A stretch of DNA of 64,000 nt, taken from the NCBI GenBank assembly GCA_032719365.1, contig CM064862.1, positions 136,501 through 200,500 of the forward strand. Reading direction: 5' to 3'. Origin of the DNA: Prinsepia uniflora (taxonomy: Eukaryota > Streptophyta > Magnoliopsida > Rosales > Rosaceae). The position numbers and the translations under genes are program-made. Of this stretch, positions 34,881 to 47,050 are shown in pieces (the stretch's first letter is position 1; each line of letters starts with the position of its first letter). The notes below the pieces were generated by a model, which did no database searches, was not told where the DNA came from, and was given only the letters and a program-made list of their open reading frames with translations.

Positions 34881-35725
34881 AGAGGGGCTGAATGTTTATT
34901 AGTGGAGTAGACATAACTTTATTGAAAACAACCCATAGAATTTCCAAAAAAACTAAAATTCTTTTGTTGGAGAGCTAGTTTATAAATTCTCCCCGTGTAC
35001 ATTAAGGGATGTATTCAATTAGAATTTTAATAAATTATAATCACGTGATTTTAATGTAATGAATTTTAGCATGATTTGCAATTATAAGATTTTACTTATG
35101 ATTTTAATAGATTGTAATGACATGATTCTCTTATGATTCAATGGATTTTTTTGTATTCTCCAAATAATCAAAAGATTTGCTTTAGGATTTCATATGAAAT
35201 AAAAATTATACAATACCATGAATTAATGATGAAATATGAATAAATAACCAAATGATAAATGTAATAATAATAACGTCATGTAACAGCTAGACATGGCTTA
35301 AGGAAAACATAAGTTATTCAAGACGTAATAAATATTTGTTGGAGTTTCATCTACTTATATGACCTAGATAGCATCTCTCCACATAGTTGAAGCTATGCTA
35401 GCTCTCCATGTGTTAGCATCCTCTCTTTGTTGGTCTTGTGTTTGATAAATCTGCTCAAAATTGTTCTCTTCATCAACTGGTATTGATGAAGATTCATCAG
35501 TTGGCTCCATAGAAAATTCATCAGAACGACACTCCTTGCGAAGAAAGTTATGTAACGCTACACATACCAACACTAGCTCTGCTTGTGTTTTAAATAAAAA
35601 TGGAGGAGAAGACTTAAAAATTGTGAATCGCGATTTAAAAATACCAAATATCCTCTCGATCACATTCCTTAAGGACGCATGGTGAAGGTTGAATAACTCA
35701 TTTTCATTTTCAGGATCACGACCAT

Positions 35726-38596
35726 TGTCAGGACCCATCCCAAATATCACCTCGATACTCGGGATGAACCCTGCTCCCGTCTGACAATCACACTTACAAT
35801 ACCAAAAATAAACTTAATACCACTATAAGCATAACCATCAGACGAAGGAGTAAATATATACAACAGTAAGTCAGAGCATAGTTCTACAAAATGGGCACCA
35901 AAAGTCCTACAAGTCTAAATCCGCAACGGAAGAACGTCGGAAGCCCTATGCCTCGATATCTGCCTCAACGTTCACCCCAGCGCTATCACCACGACCTGGA
36001 GGGAAATTTAAAACAAAAGGTGTGAGTGGACCAAAAGAATGAAAGTTTTAAAACCGTTTACCAGCAAATCAAAGTAAGGAAATAAAATCATTTGTTCCCT
36101 CCGGTTTAAAACCAGGCATGCCAACGAAGTATTAGAAAAACCATAATATGAAACATCATAAGAAACAGAAACACTATAAAATATCATAAGAAACAGATAC
36201 ACTATAAAACATCATAAGAAACCAGAGTATAACCCGATCAAACCTGCTGGACCTATCCGAGTCTTTAAACTCAACCAGGCCTCACATATCAATCCGAGTC
36301 TTTAAACTCAATAGGCCTATGGGGGTAATATCATAATATCCGAGTCTTTAAACTCCCGAGTCTTTAAACTCAATCTGGGCCCGTCCCCCATCAATATCAA
36401 TCCGGGTCTTTAAACCCATATCCAGATCCAGCAAATCCAATCCACATCCAGTGTAAAACCAATTCAAAATCCATCGCCAGATTCGAATTCGAAACCCCCG
36501 GTTCGAAGCCCTTCCGGCGTTCAGAACCGACATTCCGAACCCAAATCCGGAAAACCATAGGAAAATCCCAAATCATATTCCACAACCTATTTACCATCAT
36601 CAGAAAACGTTTTTAGGTTAAATTTCTGAATTATAACATCAAACTCTGAAAACCCGTTTTTTCTCGAAAAACGTGCAAAAGCCTGAAAACGTCTCGAAAA
36701 ACGTGCAAACATCTCAATCACGTATAATCATCATCAGGACATAAAAACACACATAGAAATCATAAAACAGTAATTAAAACAGTTTGGCATGCTCGGATGT
36801 AAGAAAGAGTCCACTCACAGTTTACAACACGTCACTCGCGCTCCGTGCGCTCCTCAACCGTCTCTGGTGTCTCCCGTCCTGTCAATAGATACCAAATAGG
36901 GTCACAATAACATCAAGGATACCTTCCCTATTTTCCCCAATTTTTCGGGAATTTAATAATATTTTAATCCTAAACCCTAAACCGCACGGATTCCCGAACC
37001 ATTCCGTAACACCGTCCGATTAACCCGAAAACTGTACCATTGGATTCCTTAGGACATGTAGGGCTAAACTCATGTTGGACGCTTGACCGGATTCCTCCCC
37101 ACGCGCCCCCACGCGCCGCCCAAAGTGGCTGCGCGTGGGCCTCACGCGCCTGCTACAGTCCATCTTCAACCTCGAGTCACCCGGTTCAACACAGTTGAAC
37201 CGGCGTGACCGGTTCTCCGCCGTTCACCCACCATTCTTCTCCATTTCAATACCTTTAGCTTCGTCCAGTCCCCTACAACCAAACCCAGTCCTAAAATCCA
37301 GAAATCACGGCCTAAAACCCCTCGTCTTCAGCCTCGAAAAACCTTGCCCGTGAGCTCTGTTTTCTTTCCCGGCCGTCCACTGCTTCCCCCTTCACGGTGG
37401 TGATACCAGCACCTTCCTAGGACCCTACTTAGTCCTACCCAACTCACAGAATTCGTCGATTCATCCCCGAAGTCCACGACTTCAAGTTTGAAAATCACGG
37501 CTAAAACAGGGTATTGGATACTCGCCGTCGACTGAGCCCCGCCGTGTACGCCCCCGTCACGGCAGCCATCACAAACCAATCCTAAGACCTCACTAAACAA
37601 CACCCTGACCTCCTAATCCCTCGACTCTAAGCCCAACTTCACGACTTTGCATTTGAAAATCCACGAAAAACAGGGTAAAAGAAATTACCTTTCGATTCCG
37701 GCGCCGCCGTGAGAACCGTCACCCACCACGGTGCTCGTAGGACTCCCCTCAACCTCCTGAGTCTCCTACCGCCTTGGTTTGCCTCACCACACGGCACAAC
37801 AGCCTCCACCGTCCACTGCCTTCTCTGTTTTCCTCAAATGTTCGCCGCACCACCACCGGGCCGCCGTGCACGATTCCAGTCCCAAAACACGATCAGCACC
37901 TCACCCACGTCTCTCTGTCACTCTCACCAGTCACTCCTCACTCTCCCTGGCACAAACTCGATCAAACTCTCTTCCACCTCTCACCCTCTGTTTTCTGTGT
38001 TTCAAACCCAAACACGGTTTGATTTTTGTGCAAGGTGTGGCCGTACACACTTGAGAATGGCCTGGAACCATCCAGCCACTCCCACGTGTCCAACATCCAT
38101 AGGCCAGCCCAAAATATCTGCCACTTGCCCTTATCTGATTGGGCTGAGGAAAAATGACCAAAATGCCCCTCCTGCACAAAATTACCATTTTGCCCTTAGA
38201 CTTTCCAGACCCGTATCTTTTCCGTCCGACGTCCGATGACAGCGTGCCGCCTGTCGTTGCACTCAGGACGTCGAGACCTATCCAACGGTCCTCGGTCTAC
38301 GTGAAAACCACAAATCCTCCAAAAAGTCAACATTTTCCCTATTAGCTCAAAATTACGGTAACGCCCCCAACCTTCCGTACATCATAACTTTTCCTCCGGT
38401 TGTCCGAATCGAACCTGCCGCCTGTCTACGGACTCGTGACGTCCTAACCTACGCCACGGTCAAAGGCTAACACTCATCCAATCAATAGTACAAAAAGTCA
38501 ACTTTTCGTTTACTATTCACAAGGGCAAAATCGTCCTTTTTACAAAACTTCACAAAAATTACATTTTTACCCTTCCCGTAGGTACGGGTTGTTACA
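35726..38596 (-). mobile_element. Family A solo-LTR-like element, 2,871 bp, TSD accat
   Basis: It starts TGTCAGGACCCATCCC and ends GGGTTGTTACA, flanked by accat at 35721-35725 and 38597-38601. Removing the element and one TSD rejoins the Harbinger reading frame around GHGRDPENE, which proves the exact boundaries. It contains TGTGAGTGGACC (36021-36032) and AGTCCACTCACAG (36808-36820), the hairpin array (36255-36425), the GC-rich stem-loop CCCACGCGC...GCGCGTGGG (37108-37139), three degenerate ~160-bp tandem units (about 37330-37750), and two ~200-bp units near the right end. Confidence 0.9.
36255..36425. repeat. Hairpin array inside the 35726-38596 copy
   Basis: About five units with GAGTCTTTAAACTC and a GGGTCTTTAAACCC variant at 36402-36417, separated by 8-45 bp of other sequence. 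Same location relative to the TGAGTGGACC pair as in copy 1. Confidence 0.75.
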
Positions 38597-39040
38597 ACCA
38601 TGCCCTGCAAAATCCTGGAGATGGTATCGCACACCTCGTAACGGAGCTAAAAATTGGCGTCGGTTGGCAAATCAGCAATCCAGTAAGAAATATTTACCTA
38701 TTTATACAATACGTACATATATATATATATATGTATTATTATGCAACATAGAAATAAAAACATATTTCCAACCAAAAAGATAAGTATTTACCTTGAGGAA
38801 CTTTAAGACCATTTATCCTTGATAGAGCATCACTTAACACTTTTTGAATCATGAGCCGAACCCTTCCATCCGCTAAGAACATACATGAATTCCAAATCAA
38901 AATTGCAAGCTGCTAATTCATTTTTGGATATATTTCCATGTCGATTACGATAGTTGCTGACATCGCGTCTCCTCACTATTGCTGGAATATGTGTTCCATC
39001 AATAGCTCCGCAATCCTGCAATACTTGAAAAATGTAATGG

Positions 39041-39105
<65 letters not shown>
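39041..39105. repeat. (AAT)n microsatellite, about 21 units
   Basis: Uninterrupted trinucleotide repeat immediately beyond the Harbinger transposase match. Confidence 0.95.
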
Positions 39106-39254
39106 GCTGAGTCAATGGGTCTTGAGAAGCACAACTCGGTATAGAGGATCACAACTCTCCGAGTGGATGGTTTTCCTGACACGTGCGATTTTATAGACCT
39201 TTATTATTTTTAATTTTCCGAACTTTCTACTTCTCAATTAGAACATTTTGTATT

Positions 39255-39790
39255 CACTTAAACCGATTGCAAGGAGGTTTAAAATGAATTGTGATGCTGT
39301 TGTGTGCAAGAAAGGTCTAGCGGGGTGCTGAGGGACTCTCAACCGTACGCTCTTAGCAAGTTCTTAGGTCTAAGACCACTTTGGGATTTCAGTGATTGCT
39401 GATGAGGTATTCAGACCACTTTGGGTAAAAAATGTGAAGGTGGGATTACTGCAGCTGCAATTCATGGAGGTGAGGGGGCTGTGATAGAATCTGATTCGCT
39501 GGAGATTGTCTCACTCATTAAGTCATCACAGCACGATTGGAGTTCCTTAGGGATCCTTTACAGGGAGGTGGAGGAGCTAATGGAAGATATTCAGACGTCT
39601 TTGGACCAGCTGGTGTATCATGTATGCTCCTAGGATTGCTAATCGAGTATCTCACAGCTTGGCCCAAGAAGGGATCAGACCAAAGGAGAAATTTGTTTTG
39701 GGACCCCTTGTTCCACCTTGGCTCCATTCTCCTTTAGGGAGGGATTTGGAGGCTTAGTACTCAATTTTGTACTGGGAGAGATTTTTTTTT
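39255..39790 (+). pseudogene. LINE RNase H 3' fragment
   Basis: Plus strand: KMNCDAVVCKKGLAGC-like start, then EGAVIESDSLEIVSLIKSSQ (39476-39535) and, after a frame change, PRIANRVSHSLAQEG (about 39632-39680) with a final PPWLHSPLGRDL. This is the order of the RNase H-like domain and tail in plant L1-type elements ('...N.VAH.LA...' then 'PPW'). It is cut off from any reverse transcriptase and has stops. Confidence 0.6.
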
Positions 39791-40302
39791 TCCTCTCACT
39801 AGATTTATCCCAAGCTAATTGAATTTGACAATGTTCAAAACGGCGCTACGGGTTTTTAGGGCGATCGATAGGAGTCTCGTGCTTAAACGATTAGACTGGG
39901 CCTAGGTGTTTTTTTTTAATAAAAAAGTTCAACAAATTAATAATATAATTAATGATAACTGTCAAATAGTTTCAAAACAAAAATTAATTATTTAGACAAA
40001 TAAATTGAGTTGGGAATCATAAATTTTGAAAATGTAAGTTTTTTTTATTGATTTTACTATAAAACACTTTATATTTTTTTAATTTATTATCTTTGTTTTA
40101 ATTAATATTTGTTTTATTAACTAAGTATTTAATAAATAAAATAACTTATATGACTATATATATAATTTATATAACTAAATATATAAAATGTACCATTCTG
40201 CGAGACAATTTTTCACTTAACTAGAAAATTGTCATTTTAAATAGTAAAATTTGATGGTGAATACGAGGGCTCATGCACTTTGTTGATACACCCATTCAAG
40301 TT
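39791..40302. other. AT-rich spacer
   Basis: No gene or recognisable element; long AT stretches including poly-T near 39782 and 39909. Confidence 0.5.
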
Positions 40303-40990
40303 AGCCCTCGGCATTGGGCCGGGCCGGGCAAGCCCGACCCAAATGTTTTGAGCTTGTTCTCGGTCGGATCGGGCTTATTAAATAATTTTTAAATTTGCGG
40401 GTCGGGTCGAGCGGGCTTAATGACATAAAAAATAGCCAACGGGCTTTTATCGGGCCGGGTTTATATCGGATTTTTCGGGTCGGACCTATTATGCCCACTT
40501 GGATCGGGCTTACGTGGGTTTTTGCAATAAATTATGTCTCAAATTTTAAAGTTACAAAAAATATATGCATGAAAAAAAAATATTAATAATGAAAAAAAAA
40601 TACTCAAGGGTGCAAAAATGTGGCCTCGTTAAAATAAAATATTTAATGGTGCAAAAACGTTGAGCCTATTAAGTAGGTAGAGAAGTGGTTAAGATTTGTA
40701 TTGGGTATTGGACTTTTTAAAATAAATTAGGTGAACTTGGGACTGAGATTTGAGTTTGAGTTGAAATATTAGTATTAAGAATGTGTTGAGTATTAATTTT
40801 TAAATAATAAGTATTTTATATTTTCTGACTTATGAGCCGGGTTTATTACGGGCGGGTCGGGTTAGGCTTATTGGGCTTTATCGGGCTCGGGCGTATCAGA
40901 TTTGAACACCATAAGTTCAAGCCCAGCCCGTTAACTCTCTGGCCGGACCGACCCACGACCCATAACAAGTCGAGTTGGGCTTTTATCCAT
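40303..40990. mobile_element. Possible non-autonomous element with GGGC-rich ends
   Basis: The two ends are rich in GGGCCGGGC / GGGTCGGG / GGGCTT motifs (40315-40515 and 40845-40975) around an AT-rich middle. The left edge reads tagccctcgg and the right part cagcccgttaactc. Such subterminal repeats recall small hAT derivatives. No target duplication was proven, so the class is uncertain. Confidence 0.35.
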
Positions 40991-41383
40991 TGAACTTATC
41001 GGATCCTGTAAATCCATGAATTTTTGAGCCAAATAGCGAGAGTTAATTCAAGTATACTAATTTTATTATCAACGAAATTAAATATCAAGCAAAATTAGAT
41101 TAAAAAAAAAAACTTGGTAAAGCAACAAAATTAAATATCAAGCAAAAGATATCCAACCAAACATCAAGTCATTTCCGCAAACTAATAAAACTAATAAGGC
41201 ATAAAAAGTTCCAATGAAAAAATAAGGCATAAAATATAAAGGATGGCCCACACCATGACTTTTGGATAAGGTGGTTAACACTTAACAAGCGACCCGGCAT
41301 GCCATATCCAAAGCATATCCAATTTCTTTCCTGTAACTTATTTCCTAAGATAAAGTATTCAAGGATGAATCACTCTTAATAAT

Positions 41384-41423
41384 GCCACGTGTTTAGATGA
41401 ACACTATTACCACGTCACGTGCC
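41384..41423. promoter_or_regulatory. Two G-box sites upstream of the ACHT gene
   Basis: GCCACGTGT at 41384-41392 and TCACGTGCC at 41415-41423 each contain CACGTG, 32 bp apart and about 430-465 bp upstream of the start codon. G-boxes bind bZIP and bHLH factors and are common in light- and stress-regulated promoters, which would suit a plastid redox gene. Confidence 0.5.
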
Positions 41424-41849
41424 CCCGCTATCTACCATAAAATGCGGACGCGGATTGCTTCTTATCCAATACTGTCCACAAACCATCTTTCTGTCTGAGT
41501 CTACAGAGTAAGTGAATTTGCAACCGCCCACATCGGTCACTAATTCCCACTAAAACCTGTTATTCTCTATTAACCTTTGGATTAACTGCCGACGACACAA
41601 CGTACGCTCAAATAAGATTCCAGACAACCTTCTAGATTTTACAGCTGTTACAACGTCCCATAGAAGATTTTCTCTGTCTTTGAAAAGCTCCCACTTTTTC
41701 CACCCGCGTGCTTCTTGCTTCAACTTTGAGTAATTTTATATCTTTTCTATTACTCTCTCCATTTTGAAATCTGCAATCTCAAGACTCAGAGGAAGGAAAT
41801 CAAATTTCCAATCAATTACTTTGTTTTTGGTTTTTGTTGTAAATTGAAA

Positions 41850-43679
41850 ATGGAAGGAGTTTCGTCGATGGCGGAGGCTTTGAGCAAAACCAGTCTCTTC
41901 TCGTCTTGGAATCGTCAGCATCAAAGCATCTCCGTTATCCCCAAGAGTTGTAATTACAATAAATCAGGATATTTTTCTTGCTCTTCGAAATTGAATCCAG
42001 AGATGTCTTCACTGTCATTATCGACAAAGAGTAATTTTCATGGCAAAAAGGTCGCGTTTGAAGAGCATAAAGCCATGCCCAGCAGAGGGAATTTCCAATC
42101 CCAGGCTTCTTCTGTCATTAACTCACAGGTCGGCTTTGCTATCTTTTTATTTTTTATTTCTCTTTGGGTTTTGAACTTTTATTACTTTCTCCCTGATCAT
42201 ATTCATGATTTATGGTCTTCCCCCAAATTAAAGTTTTGATCTTGAAATTTATGGTCTGACTTTTGTCTCTTCAGTTTCATTGCTTGATGTTAAAAGTAGT
42301 TTGATCTTTCATGTGGATTAGCAGCAGCAAGGTTATCGTATTGGGAAAGCTCTGAAATGGTGGGGAAAGGGGAATCAGCCCAACATGAAAGAGGTAACAT
42401 CTGCACAGGACCTTGTGGATTCCCTCTCAAACGCAGGGGATAAGCTTGTCATTGTTGATTTCTTCTCTCCTGGTTGTGGTGGCTGCAAAGCTCTTCATCC
42501 CAAGGTAGCTAGCTAGCTACTCACTCTTTGTACTTCCATCATCTCTGAATAAATTTCAACTTTAATTTCCAAACCCATTCAGATATGACTGTTCGCTCAA
42601 TGGTTGTTCTGATTATTTGGGCAGATATGTCAACTGGCTGAGATGAACCCAGATGTCCAATTCCTTCAGGTGAACTATGAGGAACACAAATCCATGTGTT
42701 ATAGCCTTAATGTCCATGTCCTACCCTTCTTTCGCTTTTATAGAGGTGCTCATGGACGGCTATGCAGCTTTAGTTGTACAAACGCTACGGTTAGTATTTG
42801 CTTTCAGTTCTTTCTATTGAATCACTGATTGTGTAAATGATTGCCCATCTCTTACTGGTTTACTTATGAAAATATGCCCTTTCATAGATATTGGGTTATG
42901 TATTGATCGACATTTCCTTCATCACACTAATATCTAGTGAGGCCTTTTTTTCTGGTCCTGTTGGTGTTAGAGTTATCTACACAGAATGTTAGACTGAAAA
43001 TGGAATCTATTGCGTTCTGATGTATTCATTATTGAAAATCCATTGGGGCATTTACTAAAAGGTTTTCTGGATTTAAATGGAGCCTTCTTTACTTTCTACT
43101 AACTACTTGTGTTTAGTTTTTTGCATTACGCAACTTAACACTAAAAATTTATGAATGAATATTACTTTTAGGTTTTTGCATTACACAACTTTAACACTAA
43201 AATTTTATGAATGAATCTTACTTGCTGTTTTCTTTCCTATTAAATCTAAAAGATCCCATGTTCCTTTAATTTATTTGTGTTTTGCTGTCATCTTATGTCT
43301 TTCTAAATAATGCTCACTTTTATGTCAGTAAATAATGTATATGCTGTTCTATTTCCCCGTTGTCGCTGATGGTTGATTTCCACATGATGCTTCACAGATC
43401 AAGAAATTTAGAGATGCATTATCCAAGCACAAGCCAGACCGGTGCAGCCTTGGCCCAACAAAAGGGCTGGAAGAGAAGGAGCTCGTAGCTCTTGCTGCTA
43501 ATAACGATCTCTCATTTACCTATACACCTAAACCAGTTGAACCTGTGCCCACACCTGCAGAGGAAGTGATTGTATCTGAAGAGGCACCATCTCGTCCAAA
43601 CTCGGTACCACTTCTTCATCCATCCACAACCTCTACCTCAACCTCAAAGTCTGCTCAGGTGATCACTGCGTGGAGATAA
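41850..43679 (+). CDS. Atypical Cys-His-rich thioredoxin (ACHT/thioredoxin-like 1 type), plastid, 4 exons, 302 aa
   Basis: Exons are 41850-42128, 42322-42504, 42625-42789 and 43398-43679, all GT...AG, all phase 0, total 909 nt. The N-terminal ~75 residues are Ser/Lys-rich and poor in acidic residues, like a chloroplast transit peptide. The thioredoxin fold follows: GYRIGKALKWWGKGNQPNM, VIVDFFSPGCGGCKALHPK with the redox centre CGGC (in place of CGPC), ICQLAEMNPDVQFLQVNYEE, VHVLPFFRFYRGAHG with the cis-proline 'VLPFF', and IKKFRDALSKHKP. A Pro/Ser/Thr-rich tail ends ITAWR. The CGGC centre and the long tail are hallmarks of ACHT3-5, thioredoxins that pass oxidising equivalents to 2-Cys peroxiredoxin and targets such as ADP-glucose pyrophosphorylase. 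The exact paralogue is uncertain. Start: the first ATG, in aaaatgg. Intron 1 ends in three overlapping AG acceptors. Confidence 0.93.
43111..43222. repeat. Small tandem duplication in ACHT intron 3
   Basis: Two ~58-bp units, each ttttttgcattac.caactt.aacactaaaa.tttatgaatgaat, are adjacent within the third intron. There is no effect on coding. Confidence 0.8.
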
Positions 43680-45277
43680 CTTGGTCGGTTTTCACCATCT
43701 TTGAAGCCCTACCTAGTAATATACAGTTAAAAGGCGCTGTTTGTTGTTGATGTAACATACAAGATATGTGCCAGAGTGAAACATAGTATATACCTGTATA
43801 CCCCCCATAAAAGTTGCAGGGCTGTGGATTTGTTTTTGAGATTCAGGCCTGCATGCGTATGTGCGTGCAAATGTGTAGTTATTTGAAGAGCGACCAATTG
43901 TATGAATGTTGGTCTTGCTCCTAAGCTATATCTGCTACAGCTAGGGAGGGAAGAATCCCCTTGGGAATGTATAGAGCTTATTATTCTCTTCACTGGTGAA
44001 CGGGTTTGTTTTTTTTTTTTTTTCATTCATGGGAGCTTTTCTTTCCTTGTTGGAGTGATTTAACATATAAGTATTATGTTTTGGGTATGAATGCAAATGC
44101 TAGTTCACTTACAATTTTTGCTTTGCTTTGCTTTGCATTGTTGAAAATTTGAAATTGAAATGGATGAGACGATGGTCATGAATGAGTTGTTTTATTTGCT
44201 ATTCCATAAAACAATTGGGCGCTTCTGAGTGTTGATGGATGTATACAAGCTAGGTTGGGTGGCCAGACATACATAGTTGCCTTGCCTCAAAAACAGTTTG
44301 GAAAGGAAAGGATGGTTGGTCCCATGGTCCCTTAGTTTTAATTTGGATGGAATTAGCATATATCCCATTATCCCCAAAACAAAACTATAAAGAAAAAGGT
44401 TGAATGATGGATAAGGTTTGCGTGTGTTTGTGGAGGCATCGACGTGGCATTTACAAGCACAAAATGATGGATGAATAAAGCCATAAATAATTGAATGCTT
44501 GTTGTGGAATGTGGGGTTCTTCAGATGTGTCCAGGCCCATTTCCACCAAAGAGCTTCCTTCGGCGTCAAACTTTGAATGCGACTTCCACCCAACGCTTTG
44601 TTGTTTCGTATGACATTTAGCTATGACACGTAAAGCAAAGATTATAAATAGTCACACTATATAAGATATTTCCATTTTAGAGTACTTTTCACAACACCCG
44701 CCCGTGAGAACAAGAACCCGCCCTCACGTGAGAACAAGAAGTAGACAGGTGGGGTCTGGGGTGAGGAGGCTTCCTTCCTTGAAAGACTTCCCATCCTTTA
44801 AGGACCAGATCATCTATCCATCTTCCATCCGTTCTGGCATAATTAGATGGCTGAAGATTGCTTCCGAATCCGGACTCATTGCTGGCAAGGCTATTATAAC
44901 ATTACATGGATGTAACTGCGGATACCAATTTTAGTGCCTAAAACTTTCAATACTCAATCCAGCAGGATATCAAGACTTGATGATCAATGCCATGAACCGG
45001 TTTAACCATCGTTATATGCTAAACGTGTTATTGGATGTAATTGGCTCTCCCACTAATAAATAGGTACAGGAATTGAGAATTGAGAATTTAAAAATATATG
45101 AGAAACTAATTAAAGACAATCTGAATTTATTGAATCAAGTTCCATTCTAAACAGAACAATTGAGTTTCGATTACCAAATGCAAATTCGAAATTCCACCCA
45201 TACAAAAAAGAAATATGACTCAGCAAGCGGAGTTGAATTAAATAAAAATATTGATAATTGACAGGTTCATACAAATC
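43680..45277. other. ACHT 3' region and spacer
   Basis: The first ~400 bp probably hold the 3' untranslated region. After that I find no convincing gene. An open frame at 44192-44593 (minus, 133 codons, starting MGGSRIQSLTPKEALWWK) has no recognisable family and is not supported by context. A short (TTTGC)n run lies at about 44119-44142, and a copied gtgagaacaagaa motif at about 44704 and 44728. Confidence 0.45.
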
Positions 45278-45575
45278 TCTCTTGTAAATGCTTGCAACGA
45301 ACAAGCTAGAGAAATCGCCGTATTATTAAACTGCACTGCACAAAATCCAGACATTTCTTCTTTTCTGCACCCACAAAATCTCCAGTACAGAAATAAAAAA
45401 CCAAGAGAACAAGGCAATAGTCTCTTCTAAATGCTGCAACAAACAAGCTCGAGAAATTGCCATATTCTTAAACTGCACTGCACTTCACAGCACAAAATCC
45501 AGACATTTCTTCTTTTCTGCACCCACAAAATCTCCAGATACAGAGAGAGAAAAAACCAAGAGAACAAGGCAATAG
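45278..45575. repeat. Tandem duplication, two units of 143 and 155 bp
   Basis: Unit 1 (45278-45420) and unit 2 (45421-45575) both run from tctctt.taaatgc through ccagacatttcttcttttct to aagagaacaaggcaatag. Unit 2 has an extra ctgcacttcacag-type insertion and a few substitutions. Confidence 0.9.
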
Positions 45576-47050
45576 TAAATTGATAATGTATTCGTAGAAA
45601 ACACCAGAGTGAACAATGTCAATAAGTACAACAAAAGGAAAAAGGTCCAAAACTATAATTTCAAACTTATTACTACTCCAACCACCACATTGAGATATCC
45701 AGTTTCAAAACAATACCAGTCCAGTCAGATGGATGTAATGAGAAATATACAGTAATTACTTAACAGCTTTTCATAAACATACTCTGGGGGTCTGATTTGA
45801 TTGCAGTATCAAAGCCATGTCAAATTATGTAAACTACAAAGCTGATATAACAAGTAAACGTTACGGGAGAAACCAAAGAATCCTATCATGCATACATAAA
45901 TCATAAATAAAAACTAAACACAAGAAATCAACAATTTGGATGGGGGGTTAGCCCGCGAGCCCATCACTGCCCCAAGAGGGGGGCTCTGACTGCGGGCAGT
46001 CGTCACCGCAGGAGGAGGCAGACACCAGTTAATGACTCGACAGTTGAGCCGCCAGCAGCCCTAAAACCCTTTAGACCTAAATAAAGGACAAGGTATACGA
46101 GGGAGGGAGGGTGGCTCAACCTCAACTCAACCACTCCTTGATCTGCCTTCTCACTGCTCAGATAAGATCAAGTAGTGTTTAATCCTTAGGGTTTCTCTCC
46201 TCTCTCTTTATACTCAACTCAATCCCCCAAATCCCAAACACACAGGTCTAGGGCCCAAAAGATTTAAGCCCATGGACCAACCCAACCGGGTCATTATTTT
46301 TGACATTGCACCAAGTGTCTCCAGTTCACCTAACAAAAAAGTCTCCATTTCCACACATATTGGCATCATGCCCTGAGTCTAATATGATGTCCGGCGTCCA
46401 CAAAATGCCGATATTAGATCAAGAACACCACTTGACCCTCTGAAACCACCCCCCGTGGTTAACCCATCAAACTTGCTTAATTACCCTATTTCCTTTGTCC
46501 GAGGAATCCTAACCAAAACTAACTTCTATTAATACGTTTGATCAGACCGACCATGTTTCAAGCTTCTTTTTGACAGAAATTTAAAACATACACGGACTTC
46601 AAATTCAATGACTTGAACTACTGAGTATTCCTTGGGTTTCCACATAAACAAAAACAATCTTCATTAGCTTAAATCAGTAAAAGTCAACCTTTTATACATT
46701 TCCCTCCTTGGCAGTACTTATAAGAACATCCAGTAGAATTTACACGTACAAGAAAAATTGAGAAGCACTAGGGTTTGAGGATAAATAATTCATTACCATC
46801 CTCTTACAAAACTGGACAATTTTATTGACAGCATAAACAATTACTGAACGACAGCTTGCAATAGATTAACTGTCTGCCCAAAACAGCCCAAAACATGTGT
46901 CTGGTTGAAGCCAACGGACTTCATGGAGCAGCTCAATGCCAAAGATGTTAATGGAGGCTTGAAGCACTAAAGAGTAGCAGACGGACGTCATCTACTCTAT
47001 ACATTTACAATGTAGATAAAACTATTTCACATTACAGAGTAGATGAAGTC
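45576..47050. other. Spacer with a GC-rich nested hairpin
   Basis: No gene was recognised. At 45951-45997, GCCCGC/GCGGGC, GAGCCC/GGGCTC and a CCC/GGG core nest within 47 bp, in otherwise AT-rich surroundings. A GC-richer patch continues to about 46160. The origin (mobile element or gene end) could not be determined. Confidence 0.4.

Larger units (their letters stand above)
35364..39021 (-). pseudogene. HARBI1-like transposase, frameshifted and split by a family A insertion
   Basis: Minus strand, from 39021: DCGAIDGTHIPAIVRRRD then NELAACNFDLEFMYVLSGW then KGSAHDS (the DDE_4 nuclease core, with the first Asp in AIDGTH and the second in the 'SGWxGSAHDS' block). An apparent ~90-bp intron follows (about 38690-38785). 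After it come TDANF / LAP.RGVRYHLQDFAGHG, the 2,871-bp family A insertion, and then RDPENENELFNLHHASLRNV, ERIFGIFKSRF, and the tail EDANTWRASIASTMWRDAI. Frameshifts lie near 38835 and 38655. The insertion falls between GHG and RDPENE. In life the protein would pair with a Myb-like partner to cut and move the element; this copy cannot. Confidence 0.8.
35006..39040 (-). mobile_element. PIF/Harbinger DNA transposon, interrupted
   Basis: The left end GGGATGTATTCAATTAGAA at 35006 follows taa (35003-35005), which fits a Tourist/Harbinger terminus with a 3-bp TAA/TTA target. A minus-strand transposase follows, and a family A element is inserted at 35726-38596. The right terminus was not found; a long (AAT)n microsatellite at 39041-39105 adjoins the last coding match. 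A similar terminus (ggtgtatttaatttagattt) occurs at 51308 beside a second relic. Confidence 0.65.

Noticed and set aside
38976..39182. Poly-Tyr open frame
   Set aside because: Translation of the (AAT)n microsatellite; only its end overlaps real Harbinger sequence.
44192..44593. 133-codon minus-strand open frame downstream of the ACHT gene
   Set aside because: No recognisable domain or plausible neighbours. Long open frames of this size occur by chance; kept only as a note.
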